Below, piece by piece: positions 1 to 7,262 of a stretch of 8,659 bases of DNA. Origin of the DNA: Nitrospinaceae bacterium. GTDB lineage: Bacteria > Nitrospinota > Nitrospinia > Nitrospinales > Nitrospinaceae. Each line of letters opens with the position of its first letter. Position 1 is the first letter of the stretch. The DNA is taken from contig JAJDAX010000209.1 of assembly GCA_029261615.1 (NCBI GenBank), forward strand, positions 1-8,659, given 5' to 3'. Under the pieces are notes generated by a model. That model did not search any database. It worked only from the letters and a program-made list of their open reading frames with translations, and was not told where the DNA came from. The position numbers were made by a program, and so were the translations under genes.

Positions 1-111
1 CCCATTGAGGCTGTTCTAAAGTTCACGGGCTTATCAAATATTCATGTGTCGCTAAAAGTCGGGAACATGCTCGCCGTCGCAACGAAACCTGAAAGGATAA
101 ATAATGGCTGA
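1..111 (+). CDS. C-terminal end of an upstream protein, probably a methyltransferase (partial)
   Basis: A frame open from the window edge encodes 36 residues and stops at TGA 109-111. The tail reads GLSNIHVSLKVGNMLAVATK, followed by PERINNG. A 'GF/L-S-N-I-x-V' strand followed by a closing 'AVATKP' strand is the usual C-terminal end of class I SAM-dependent methyltransferases in glycan clusters. The next gene ends in a similar way (SIIVATKG). The stop lies 8 bp inside the next gene, so the two are probably translationally coupled. The catalytic part is outside the window, so the family assignment rests on this short tail and is an inference. Confidence 0.55.
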   Translation, partial: PIEAVLKFTGLSNIHVSLKVGNMLAVATKPERINNG

Positions 112-859
112 GGACCCGGGTAAAACTGTTAAAAAAAACGTCAGCCAGTTCGATGAAGATGTCAGGAAGACAGGTTCCTATGCCTACACCACCGAGCGCT
201 TGTCGGCATCCATTGCGAACTCACGGTTTACAGATTGTATTGCAGAGTCCTACGGTTTTAAAAACAAGTCCATTCTTGACCTGGGTTGCGGTGATGGAAC
301 CTACACACTCGAATTTCCCAGGCTTGACGTAAAAGAGGTATTGGGTGTAGACCCTGCAGAAGCAGCCGTCGAATCGGCAAATAAAAAAGCAAGAGAGCTT
401 GGAGTTGATACGACGGTAAAATTTGAAACGGGTAATATCTACGATCTTGGAAGCTATCTTACCAGTAACCGCTTCGACTGCATCGTTTTGCGCGGTGTGC
501 TCCATCATTTGCCGGACCCTCCTGGTGCAATAGCAAGTCTGGCACCTTTCCACGGAACACTCATCGTGCTTGAACCGAATGGTAATAATCCTGTCCTCAA
601 GTTATTGGAAAAATATTCGCGCTACCATATAGAACATGAGGAGCGTTCCTTTTCACCTTCTACGGTCGAATCCTGGATTCTTGATTCCGGTTTCAGTGTG
701 CGCTCGAACCGGGTGTTTAATTTGGTGCCGATGTTTTGCCCGGACTGGATGGCTCGGGTGTTGCGCGCTGCTGGGCCAATCGTTGAACGGATTCCGCTTC
801 TACGCGATATCGCCTGCGGTCAAAGCATAATCGTAGCGACAAAGGGAGATCACCAATAG
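104..859 (+). CDS. Class I SAM-dependent methyltransferase
   Basis: This 251-residue protein is predicted to be a soluble cytoplasmic methyl transferase that uses S-adenosylmethionine. The SAM-binding motif I is ILDLGCGDGTYTLEF (residues about 57-71). An acidic strand-2 segment follows (VLGVDPAEAAVESA), and then the motif IV/post-IV region VLRGVLHHLPDP (about 128-139), typical of the Methyltransf_11/12 fold. The C-terminal third (SFSPSTVESWILDSGF, then a closing IIVATKG strand) is the substrate-side cap. The ATG at 104 is supported by GAAAGG at 91-96, seven bases upstream, and by the 8-bp overlap with the preceding frame. The setting suggests O- or N-methylation of a sugar or a glycan end, but the acceptor cannot be read from the sequence. 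It is convergent with the following epimerase gene, with 77 bp between stops. Confidence 0.85.
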   Translation: MAEDPGKTVKKNVSQFDEDVRKTGSYAYTTERLSASIANSRFTDCIAESYGFKNKSILDLGCGDGTYTLEFPRLDVKEVLGVDPAEAAVESANKKARELGVDTTVKFETGNIYDLGSYLTSNRFDCIVLRGVLHHLPDPPGAIASLAPFHGTLIVLEPNGNNPVLKLLEKYSRYHIEHEERSFSPSTVESWILDSGFSVRSNRVFNLVPMFCPDWMARVLRAAGPIVERIPLLRDIACGQSIIVATKGDHQ

Positions 860-936
860 AAAGTGGATGGGAGACGTAAAGGTGTTTTTAAAATTCCTGA
901 GAGGGGAGGAGTGAAAACAAATTTATTTGTAGCTGG

Positions 937-1962
937 TCAGGAAGAGGACGAGGCTTTTCCTTTGTAATAATCCAGATACCAGTCGACGAACTGTTTTATC
1001 CCGTAAGTCACATCGCGCTTTGGGCTATAGCCGAACTGTTTTTTCAGGTCAGAGACATCAGCGTGGTTTTTCGGGATGTCACCCGGTTGCATGGGAAGGA
1101 GGTTGATCGTGGCCTTTCGACCCAGATTTTTTTCCAGTTCCTCAATAAATTTCATCAATGGAACAGGATTGCTGCAACCTATATTATATATGCGGTAAGG
1201 GGCACTGGAGGTGGAAGGGTCGGGATGGTTGGAGTCCCAATCAGGATCCGGCGTAGCCGGGGAATGAACCACACGGACGATGCCTTCCACGATATCGTCG
1301 ATGTAGGTGAAGTCGCGCGTCATCTCTCCCTGGTTGTAAACGTCGATGGGTTTTCCTTCCAGAATATTTTTTGTGAATATGAACAGGGCCATATCCGGCC
1401 TACCCCATGGACCGTAGGCTGTGAAAAAGCGCAGTCCTGAAACGGGCATCCGAAACAGGTGGGCGTAGCTGTGGGCCATCAATTCGTTGGCTTTTTTGGT
1501 TGCGCCATAGAGGGCCAACGGATGATTGGTGGGTTCATTTACCGAAAAGGGCATTTGGCTGTTGAGCCCATAAACCGAGCTTGATGAGGCGTAGACGAGA
1601 TGTGGAACCTCGTGATGTCGGCAACCTTCCAGAATATTCAGAAATCCGGTAACATTGCTGTCAATATAGTCATGTGGGTGGGTCAAAGAATGCCGGACCC
1701 CAGCCTGGGCTCCTAAATGGACTACACGCTCAAAATGAGCTTTCCTGAATAAATCTTCCATGAAAGCCCTGTTTTCCAGGTTTTCATGCTCGAAGGTGAA
1801 CTGGGAATACTCCTTAAGCAGGGCCAGCCGGTCCTCTTTTAATTGCACATCGTAGTAGGAGTTCAAATTATCGAGCCCTACCACCTCGTGACCGTCTTGA
1901 AGAAGACGTCGGGATGTATGAAAGCCAATAAACCCTGCGGCCCCGGTTACGAGTAGTTTCAT
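937..1962 (-). CDS. capI: UDP-glucuronate 4-epimerase-like NAD-dependent epimerase
   Basis: This extended short-chain dehydrogenase/reductase is predicted to interconvert UDP-glucuronate and UDP-galacturonate in the cytoplasm. From ATG 1962 it has 341 residues. The NAD-binding motif GAAGFIG is at 7-13. DNLNSYYDVQLKEDRL (31-46) is characteristic of the CapI/LspL/GAE subgroup. A serine-rich strand ASSSSVYG (125-132) supplies the catalytic Ser, and Y152-x3-K156 completes the triad. RFFTAYGPWGRPDMALF and the later RDFTYIDDIVEG are also subgroup signatures. The frame continues upstream to a TTG at 1996-1998, but those 12 extra residues lie before the beta-strand that opens the Rossmann fold, so I choose 1962. 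Neither start has a good Shine-Dalgarno. It stands alone on this strand between two plus-strand genes, with its own predicted promoter. Family is certain; exact substrate is inferred from motifs. Confidence 0.88.
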   Translation of the reverse strand: MKLLVTGAAGFIGFHTSRRLLQDGHEVVGLDNLNSYYDVQLKEDRLALLKEYSQFTFEHENLENRAFMEDLFRKAHFERVVHLGAQAGVRHSLTHPHDYIDSNVTGFLNILEGCRHHEVPHLVYASSSSVYGLNSQMPFSVNEPTNHPLALYGATKKANELMAHSYAHLFRMPVSGLRFFTAYGPWGRPDMALFIFTKNILEGKPIDVYNQGEMTRDFTYIDDIVEGIVRVVHSPATPDPDWDSNHPDPSTSSAPYRIYNIGCSNPVPLMKFIEELEKNLGRKATINLLPMQPGDIPKNHADVSDLKKQFGYSPKRDVTYGIKQFVDWYLDYYKGKASSSS

Positions 1963-2051
1963 GATGATTTTATATTGGGGGGATCTGGGAATTTTCAAAA
2001 ATCATGAAAAATCCAGGTAAATGGAGGGAAACCCTGATTGAAACTGCTGGA

Positions 2052-2060
2052 ATTATATCA
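2052..2060 (-). promoter_or_regulatory. Extended -10 promoter for the UDP-glucuronate 4-epimerase gene
   Basis: On the minus strand the sequence TGATATAAT is a perfect TATAAT preceded by TGn, the extended -10 form that can work without a good -35. The -35 position has no close match to TTGACA. Transcription would start near 2045, giving a leader of roughly 80 nt before ATG 1962. It lies in the 293-bp divergent intergenic region, the only place a promoter for this single-gene unit would be expected. This is motif evidence only. Confidence 0.5.
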
Positions 2061-2217
2061 AATTTAAGGCATAATATTCATGGAAAAAGGGCCTTGGTTT
2101 TATTGCCTTGATTTTGTTCTGAAATCAGGATTGCCCCCTTCCAATAAGTAAAGATCAGAATTTTCATGTCGATTAAAGGTTGTCCTTTTGTTGTCCGTTC
2201 ACTTCTTATTCTCCCTG

Positions 2218-2245
2218 CCGGTATCTAACCGGAACATCCGGATAC
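2218..2245 (+). promoter_or_regulatory. Alternative small hairpins in the leader of the wbpM-like gene
   Basis: CCGGT-ATCTA-ACCGG (2218-2232) forms a perfect 5-bp hairpin. Overlapping it, GTATC (2221-2225) pairs with GATAC (2241-2245), helped by inner CGG/CCG pairing around the loop AACAT. The two folds cannot form together. They end 10 bases before ATG 2256, which has no clear Shine-Dalgarno, so they would sit where the ribosome lands. A regulatory role is an inference; the arms are short. Confidence 0.3.
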
Positions 2246-2255
2246 TACTCTGACC

Positions 2256-4178
2256 ATGCGCTCGAATCCCCTTAGCGTCTTTTTTTCGAAGCCTCGCAGA
2301 TTACTCTTATTGATGTTGGATCTGGGGTTTACTGTTGTCGCCCTTTATCTGGCATTTTTTCTTAGATTCGACGGGTCCATTCCAGTTGAGGAAGTGGTCG
2401 TTTTAAAAACGGTTCTGCCCTTCCTTCTGTTGTCGCGGGCCGTTTGCCTGATTTATTTGGGGTTCTATAACAGGTTCTGGGAATACTCTAGCTTTGAAGA
2501 CTTGTTTCAAATTGTAAAAGGTGTTTTGTTCAGTTCACTGGTTGCTGTTTCGATTTTGTTTTTTTATAACCGCGCGTTTCATATTCCACGATCCATCCTG
2601 GTAATCGAAGGCATACTGGCGATCACTCTGCTTGGTGGGACCCGGGTATTTTGGAGATTCTGGAAGGAGCGAAAAAAGAAAAAAATTCAATCGGCTTCCG
2701 GTTGCAATACGTTGGTCATCGGTGCTGGAGATACCGGAGCGTACCTTCTTAAACACCTTAAAAGGTTTTCATCGCATTATCGTGTGTGCTGTTTTATCGA
2801 TCGCGATCCTTCCAAATGGAACAGCCGGTTGATGGGCATAAAGGTTTTAGGCGGAATGGACCGATTACCAGATATTATTCATGATTTTGAAATAAAAGAA
2901 GTGTTGGTAGCGATCAACCAGATCGATTCGGATGAATTGAGCAAGATAGTGGGTCGCTGTCAGATGCTGGGGGTTAAATGTAAACTGGCAACATCGGTTA
3001 AGGACATTTCTTCTCAGAATATTCATATCAACCAGATTCGAAATGTTGAAATCAGTGACCTGCTGGGACGTGATGCCGTGTCGCTTGATTTGCAGGCCAT
3101 CCAGGAAATGTTCAGAGGTAAAACCGTTTTGGTGACTGGTGCCGGTGGATCGATTGGCTCAGAGCTTTGCTCCCAGATACTTGAATACAATCCGGATCGT
3201 CTCATCATGGTAGATAAGGGTGAAAATTATTTGTATGACCTCAACCTGAAGGTCAGGCTGGAGACCCTGGGAACTAAAACTCATTGTGTGTTTTGTTCTG
3301 TGACCAATAAAAAGAAAATGGAGAACGTCTTCCGGGAGTATCGGCCTGACATGGTGTTCCATGCGGCCGCTCATAAACACGTTCCCTTGATGGAAGAGAA
3401 TATTGACGAGGCCATTTACAATAATATTTTTGGAACCAACACCTGCGCTGAACTCTCCGAACAGTTTGGGGTCGAACGGTTTGTGCTGGTGTCCACCGAC
3501 AAGGTGGTCAACCCCACCAGCATCATGGGGATGACCAAGAATATCTGTGAAAAAATCCTGCAGTTCAAATCCTCCAGCAAGGACACACGGTTTATCACGG
3601 TTCGCTTTGGAAACGTCCTCGGTAGTAACGGCAGTGTGGTCCGTTTATTCAAAAGCCAGATTGAAAACGGCGGACCCGTGACGATCACCCATCCCGATAT
3701 GGAAAGATTCTTTATGTTGATCCCCGAGGCGGCGCAATTAATTTTACAGGCGGCCTCTCTTGGGGAAGGGGGGGAAATCTTTCTCCTCGACATGGGAAAA
3801 CCGGTCAAGATTGTTGATCTGGCGAAAAGAATGATCCGATTATCCGGTTTTATTCCCGGCAAAGATATGGAAATCCAGTATGTGGGATTGCGTCCGGGCG
3901 AAAAACTATACGAAGAGCTGGTCGCCGATGGCGAAGAAGAGCTGCCTACCAGTCATAAAAAAATCAAACGGGTTCTGCCCCCATCCCGGACCGACAAAGA
4001 GTTTATGGAGCGGATGAATCAACTGTGCAGCGAGGTCGGAACGGCTACCATGGAAACGCTTGAATTCAATTTGAAGAGCCTCGTAAAAAGCAGTGGATCC
4101 AGAATCATGGAAATTGATCCTATATTGCTCCGAGATGATCCGTCGTCGGGATTCCCTTCCGAGGGTTCACGCGATTAG
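2256..4178 (+). CDS. wbpM: Membrane-anchored UDP-HexNAc 4,6-dehydratase (WbpM/PglF/CapD type)
   Basis: This 640-residue protein has the full length and order of the large CapD-family dehydratases. Four hydrophobic segments (about 16-36, 47-69, 87-104, 113-130) anchor it in the inner membrane. A CoA-binding-like Rossmann domain follows with GAGDTG at 156-161. The catalytic SDR domain starts at about 286, with TGAGGSIGSE (NAD binding, G295/G298/G301). The catalytic region has STDK (413-416) and M424-x3-K428, so methionine replaces the usual tyrosine, as known for WbpM and PglF. Family members convert UDP-GlcNAc to the UDP-4-keto-6-deoxy-D-xylo sugar, the first step to QuiNAc, D-FucNAc or bacillosamine-type sugars. 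The ATG at 2256 places 15 residues before the first membrane segment, as is normal. It is convergent with the formyltransferase gene, with 48 bp between stops and no obvious terminator hairpin. The final product cannot be deduced. Confidence 0.9.
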   Translation: MRSNPLSVFFSKPRRLLLLMLDLGFTVVALYLAFFLRFDGSIPVEEVVVLKTVLPFLLLSRAVCLIYLGFYNRFWEYSSFEDLFQIVKGVLFSSLVAVSILFFYNRAFHIPRSILVIEGILAITLLGGTRVFWRFWKERKKKKIQSASGCNTLVIGAGDTGAYLLKHLKRFSSHYRVCCFIDRDPSKWNSRLMGIKVLGGMDRLPDIIHDFEIKEVLVAINQIDSDELSKIVGRCQMLGVKCKLATSVKDISSQNIHINQIRNVEISDLLGRDAVSLDLQAIQEMFRGKTVLVTGAGGSIGSELCSQILEYNPDRLIMVDKGENYLYDLNLKVRLETLGTKTHCVFCSVTNKKKMENVFREYRPDMVFHAAAHKHVPLMEENIDEAIYNNIFGTNTCAELSEQFGVERFVLVSTDKVVNPTSIMGMTKNICEKILQFKSSSKDTRFITVRFGNVLGSNGSVVRLFKSQIENGGPVTITHPDMERFFMLIPEAAQLILQAASLGEGGEIFLLDMGKPVKIVDLAKRMIRLSGFIPGKDMEIQYVGLRPGEKLYEELVADGEEELPTSHKKIKRVLPPSRTDKEFMERMNQLCSEVGTATMETLEFNLKSLVKSSGSRIMEIDPILLRDDPSSGFPSEGSRD

Positions 4179-4226
4179 CTTAATTCCCGTCTGAGCAACC
4201 TTTCCTTCATATTCTCGAAAAACAGT

Positions 4227-4904
4227 TCACCTCTCGACACTGAACTTTTCCAGGTAACTACCAAAATTTTCCAACGTCTTCTTTTCCGTTTCCTGATTCA
4301 TACGCATATGGGGCTCCCCCATGGCAATGCCAGCAAACGGATTGGTCGGGGTTTCCAGAAACTCCTGGAAGTGTGCGGTCATATCGATTTCAATTTCATA
4401 GTGTCTTTGTGCGAGACTCTCTATCGTGTCGTTGGAAAATACAGGTGTCGGTTTGATGGAAATGATTTCTCCTGCATCGACTTTTTCGTCGATGAAATGA
4501 AGGGTGATTCCCAAAGGTTTTCCATCGTGCAAGCTCCACTTGAAGGAGTCCAGCCCGCGCGAAGCCGGGATGACACCGGGATGACAATTGATTGTTTTTT
4601 TTCCTCGAATAAATTCTTCAGACAAAATACCGGCACCCAAAATTAAATAGTAATCGAGTCCACAGGGAATGTCTCGATCTTGCTTCACGGCCTGATAAGC
4701 TAATCCAAACTTTTTTGCAATTTCTTCAGGGTGCGCTCCCGTTTCCTGTTGGGGGCGATGAACAATGATTGGGTTACGGGGTTTACGTGGATTAAAGGGC
4801 AATGCAAACAGCTCCATCGAATACCGGTTCATTGCCAACAGGCGCAGTAACACCTGTTCAGTTTTCAAATGAGGATAGTGATAGGTGATGATTCCAAGAT
4901 TCAT
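4227..4904 (-). CDS. Formyltransferase-fold protein, probable sugar N-formyltransferase
   Basis: This 225-residue protein has the fold of N10-formyltetrahydrofolate-dependent formyltransferases (GART, Met-tRNA formyltransferase N-domain, sugar N-formyltransferases). The catalytic triad is complete: N106 and H108 in INCHPGVIPASRG, and D143 in EKVDAGEII. LGITLHFIDEKVDAGEI is the standard loop around the active site. It lacks the C-terminal OB domain of Met-tRNA formyltransferase, and its N-terminus is divergent, so neither housekeeping role fits well. In a nucleotide-sugar cluster the likely reaction is N-formylation of an amino sugar, but the acceptor is unknown and no aminotransferase lies in the window. 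It is the last visible gene of the minus-strand group, 59 bp after the oxidoreductase. Its ribosome site is weak (GGA about 11 bases before ATG). Confidence 0.75.
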   Translation of the reverse strand: MNLGIITYHYPHLKTEQVLLRLLAMNRYSMELFALPFNPRKPRNPIIVHRPQQETGAHPEEIAKKFGLAYQAVKQDRDIPCGLDYYLILGAGILSEEFIRGKKTINCHPGVIPASRGLDSFKWSLHDGKPLGITLHFIDEKVDAGEIISIKPTPVFSNDTIESLAQRHYEIEIDMTAHFQEFLETPTNPFAGIAMGEPHMRMNQETEKKTLENFGSYLEKFSVER

Positions 4905-4963
4905 AAAATAATTTCCAGAGGTTTTGTCAGTTGAAAATTATTCTTGCGAAGGATTACGCCAAG

Positions 4964-5941
4964 TTATACCTGGTCTAGAGAGGTCTGGCATCGTTGTAAT
5001 ACCGACAGAACGCGCACCGCTTCTTCGCCGGTGGTGTAGAAAGGTTCACCTTCAATGGACTTCAGGAACGCTTTGCACTCACTTTTTAGAGGTTCTTCCC
5101 AGGTGTCGGTCAGGTCAACTGCAGTGCCTTCTTTCTTTTCCGGAAACGGAATGCCTTCCCGCCAGAGAATATTGTGTGGATACACCATGATCTTCTGGTC
5201 TACGGGGGCCGTATCATCGAAAGTGACCATCTTGCGATCACCGACGATGACAAGTTTTTGCTCCTTGAACGGATGCAACCAGGAAACGAAGATGTGCGCT
5301 GAAACCCCACAGGGGAATTTCATATGCGTGATAGTTGTGTCGGCAATATTCGGATGCAAAATGTTGCTGCCGACAGCCCATACGGAATCCGGTTCTTCGT
5401 GGACGAGTGACAGGATGACCGAGATATCGTGTGGCGCGAATGACCATAAAATATTTTCTTCGCGGCGGAACTTTCCAAGTGCCAGACGATTGGAGTAAAT
5501 ATATTGCAGTCGGCCGAGTTCCCCCTCGGCAAGCAGTTGTTTGATTTTAATAATGGCTGAATGATAGTGGAGGATGTGTCCGACAAAAAGCGTCCGCTCC
5601 TGCGTTTTTGCAAGTTCTGTTAGTTCCTGACCTTCTTCTGCGGTAAGGGAGAGAGGTTTTTCAACAAAGATATGCTTGCCCGCAAGAAGGGCATTTTTCG
5701 CCATAGAATAATGATGGACCGCAGGTGTTGCAATTGCGATAGCTTCGATTTCTTTTTGATTGAGAAGGTCGGTAAAGGAGGGGGTGACTGAAACCCCTGG
5801 ATACCTTTTGCTTTTTCGTTCGAAAATTTCTTCCGACGGATCGCAAATAACGCGCAGGACACCGAGCTCGTTAAATACCCGTGCCAGGTTTTTCCCCCAG
5901 TAACCGGCTCCGACCAGCGCAAGATTTATCGATGAGTTCAT
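4964..5941 (-). CDS. Gfo/Idh/MocA family NAD(P)-dependent oxidoreductase, probable nucleotide-sugar 3-dehydrogenase
   Basis: This 325-residue protein has the two-domain Gfo/Idh/MocA layout. The N-terminal Rossmann domain carries LVGAGYWGKN (G11/G13/G16). AIATPAVHHYSMAKNALLAG leads into V-E-K-P (93-96), whose lysine contacts cofactor and substrate. The C-terminal catalytic domain contains NILWSFAPHDIS (163-174), with the His-Asp pair at 171-172. Relatives with the GAGYWGKN...SNRL-LG-R-EN-LW-APHD pattern are frequent in glycan clusters, where they are thought to oxidise C3 of UDP-HexNAc or its uronate before transamination. That role is inferred here from context. It lacks the AAGY variant start I associate with classical WlbA, so it should not be named that. 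A 229-bp gap separates it from capE and holds a possible promoter. No good Shine-Dalgarno precedes ATG 5941. Confidence 0.82.
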   Translation of the reverse strand: MNSSINLALVGAGYWGKNLARVFNELGVLRVICDPSEEIFERKSKRYPGVSVTPSFTDLLNQKEIEAIAIATPAVHHYSMAKNALLAGKHIFVEKPLSLTAEEGQELTELAKTQERTLFVGHILHYHSAIIKIKQLLAEGELGRLQYIYSNRLALGKFRREENILWSFAPHDISVILSLVHEEPDSVWAVGSNILHPNIADTTITHMKFPCGVSAHIFVSWLHPFKEQKLVIVGDRKMVTFDDTAPVDQKIMVYPHNILWREGIPFPEKKEGTAVDLTDTWEEPLKSECKAFLKSIEGEPFYTTGEEAVRVLSVLQRCQTSLDQV

Positions 5942-6089
5942 GCAAATGATTCGAGATTAAGATTGATAAACCAAGACAAGGTCGCTCAAGATAATTTAGG
6001 TGACAAGATGTGCTCTGATAAAAAATAAAAAAAGAAAGCCAGCTTATCTGTTCGACCTGACCGTTTCAATGTATTGAGGTCTCGAATTC

Positions 6090-6118
6090 AATATAGCCAA
6101 ATATTGGTGGGGACACAA
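6090..6118 (-). promoter_or_regulatory. Candidate sigma70-type promoter ahead of the oxidoreductase and formyltransferase genes
   Basis: On the minus strand TTGTGT (6113-6118) and TATATT (6090-6095) are separated by exactly 17 bases. The -10 matches consensus at 5 of 6 positions; the -35 only in its first three. Transcription would begin near 6083, leaving a leader of about 140 nt before ATG 5941. The 229-bp gap is unusually long for a simple operon, which supports a second transcription unit, but such matches also arise by chance in AT-rich spacers. Confidence 0.35.
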
Positions 6119-6170
6119 CTGTTTCTCCCTGAAAGGGGATCGCAAAAATAAATAGTGGCTGGATTGAAAA

Positions 6171-7193
6171 TCAGTTCAGCCCCATTTCCTTCAGGTACAT
6201 TTGGATTTCAGGTTGGGTTAAAAGAAGTTGCTCAACTTCTTCAATCGACAACTGTCTGGCTATATTTGATGAAAAGTCCACAACGTCGGATCTAGCAGGT
6301 TCGCCTTTGGTGAGGTATTTTTCGTAGTTCAGGTCGCGGTTGTCCATCGTGATGCGATAGAAATCTCCCATATCTTCAGCCCGGCTCAATTCATCTTGAT
6401 TGGCCAGAGTCTCGTGCATTTTTTCGCTGTGACGCATGCCGATAACCTCTACAGGGTTCGTTGCCTTGAACACCCGCTTGACTGCTTCAACCAGGGTTCC
6501 CAGATTGGAAGCGGGAGCCTTGCGGATAAAGAGGTCGCCCTGCTGTCCGTTGGTGAAAGCAAATTCCACAAGGTGGATTGCATTTTCAAGCGTCATAAAA
6601 AACCGGGTCATTGAGGGCTCGGTCACAGTGAGCGGTTTTCCTTCTTTGATTTGTTTAATGAACAGTGGGATTACCGATCCGCGCGAGTGGATCACATTGC
6701 CATAGCGGACGCAGGTGATCACCGTGTCATCAGGTTTGAGCTCGCGCGATGCCGCCTGAGCTGTTTTTTCCATAAGTGCCTTGCTCATGCCCATAGTATT
6801 GACTGGATAAACGGCCTTGTCGGTGCTCAGGCAGACCAGTGATCGAACACCATGTCCCACCGCTGATTGAATTACGTTGCGGCTTCCGAGGATATTGGTC
6901 TTGACCGCTTCCATCGGAAAAAACTCGCATGATGGCACCTGCTTCAAGGCCGCCGCATGAAACACGAGGTCGACATCCTGCATAGCCTCATCAAGACTTT
7001 CACGTTCGCGGATATCTCCCAGGAAAAATTTCAGACGCGGATTGTTGAGGTCGGTCCGCATGGCATCCTGCTTGGTTTCATCCCGGCTGAATATGCGGAT
7101 TTCCTTGCAGTCTTTTTTCAGTAGGTAGTGCACCATCTGGTTGCCAAAAGAACCGGTACCACCGGTGATCAATACTGTTTTACCCTCAAACAT
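6171..7193 (-). CDS. capE: UDP-GlcNAc 5-inverting 4,6-dehydratase (CapE/WbjB/FnlA)
   Basis: This 340-residue soluble SDR enzyme matches CapE/WbjB/FnlA in length and motifs. These enzymes convert UDP-GlcNAc to a UDP-4-keto-6-deoxy-L-sugar, the first step to UDP-L-FucNAc (and to L-RhaNAc/L-QuiNAc). The NAD site is ITGGTGSFGN (9-18). IRIFSRDETKQDAMR (32-46) is the hallmark of the subgroup. HAAALKQVPSCEFFPMEAVK (79-98) and LSTDKAVYPVNTMGMSK (122-138) follow. The catalytic positions are S123, M134 and K138, with methionine in the tyrosine place. The start is certain: AGGAGG (7200-7205) lies six bases before ATG 7193, the best ribosome site in the window. It follows rmlD after 118 bp and shares a strand with capF, its known pathway partner, which strongly supports the assignment. 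Confidence 0.92.
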   Translation of the reverse strand: MFEGKTVLITGGTGSFGNQMVHYLLKKDCKEIRIFSRDETKQDAMRTDLNNPRLKFFLGDIRERESLDEAMQDVDLVFHAAALKQVPSCEFFPMEAVKTNILGSRNVIQSAVGHGVRSLVCLSTDKAVYPVNTMGMSKALMEKTAQAASRELKPDDTVITCVRYGNVIHSRGSVIPLFIKQIKEGKPLTVTEPSMTRFFMTLENAIHLVEFAFTNGQQGDLFIRKAPASNLGTLVEAVKRVFKATNPVEVIGMRHSEKMHETLANQDELSRAEDMGDFYRITMDNRDLNYEKYLTKGEPARSDVVDFSSNIARQLSIEEVEQLLLTQPEIQMYLKEMGLN

Positions 7194-7262
7194 GCCGATC
7201 CTCCTGCTGATGGCTTATTTTTATCATGGTATGACGATCCTATCGAAAATTCATTGGGATTC

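Noticed and set aside
1063..1440. 125-residue open frame on the plus strand inside the epimerase gene
   Set aside because: It lies opposite the conserved RFFTAYGPWGRPD region and has low-complexity, non-protein-like composition.
1963..1998. Upstream TTG start extending the epimerase by 12 residues
   Set aside because: The extra residues precede the first Rossmann strand and have no counterpart in the family; ATG 1962 gives the normal N-terminus MKLLVTG.
2180..2212. Two TTGTCC -35-like boxes and TATTCT upstream of the wbpM-like gene
   Set aside because: The spacings are 21 and 10 bases, neither compatible with a normal sigma70 promoter; the true promoter of this gene was not found.
3416..3862. 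148-residue open frame on the minus strand inside the wbpM-like gene
   Set aside because: It is antisense to the conserved catalytic domain, has no family motif, and is explained by codon bias of the real gene.
4907..4942. 8-bp inverted repeat AATAATTT / AAATTATT between the oxidoreductase and formyltransferase genes
   Set aside because: It is made only of A and T with a long spacer; chance is likely in an AT-rich gap, and such a stem would be unstable.
5055..5498. 147-residue open frame on the plus strand inside the oxidoreductase gene
   Set aside because: It is antisense to conserved Gfo/Idh/MocA motifs and its translation shows no domain or ribosome site.
6024..6052. Possible intrinsic terminator: minus-strand AAGC-TG-GCTT followed by a T-rich run
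   Set aside because: The stem has only four pairs and a two-base loop, too weak for a terminator, although the T-rich tract is striking.
6126..6140. Small hairpin TCCC-TGAAAG-GGGA downstream of capE
   Set aside because: Only four pairs and no U-tract on either strand; not enough for a terminator call.
7150..7168. Repeated ACCGGT units near the start of capE
   Set aside because: They are the codons of the conserved T-G-G-T-G NAD-binding loop, so coding constraint explains them.
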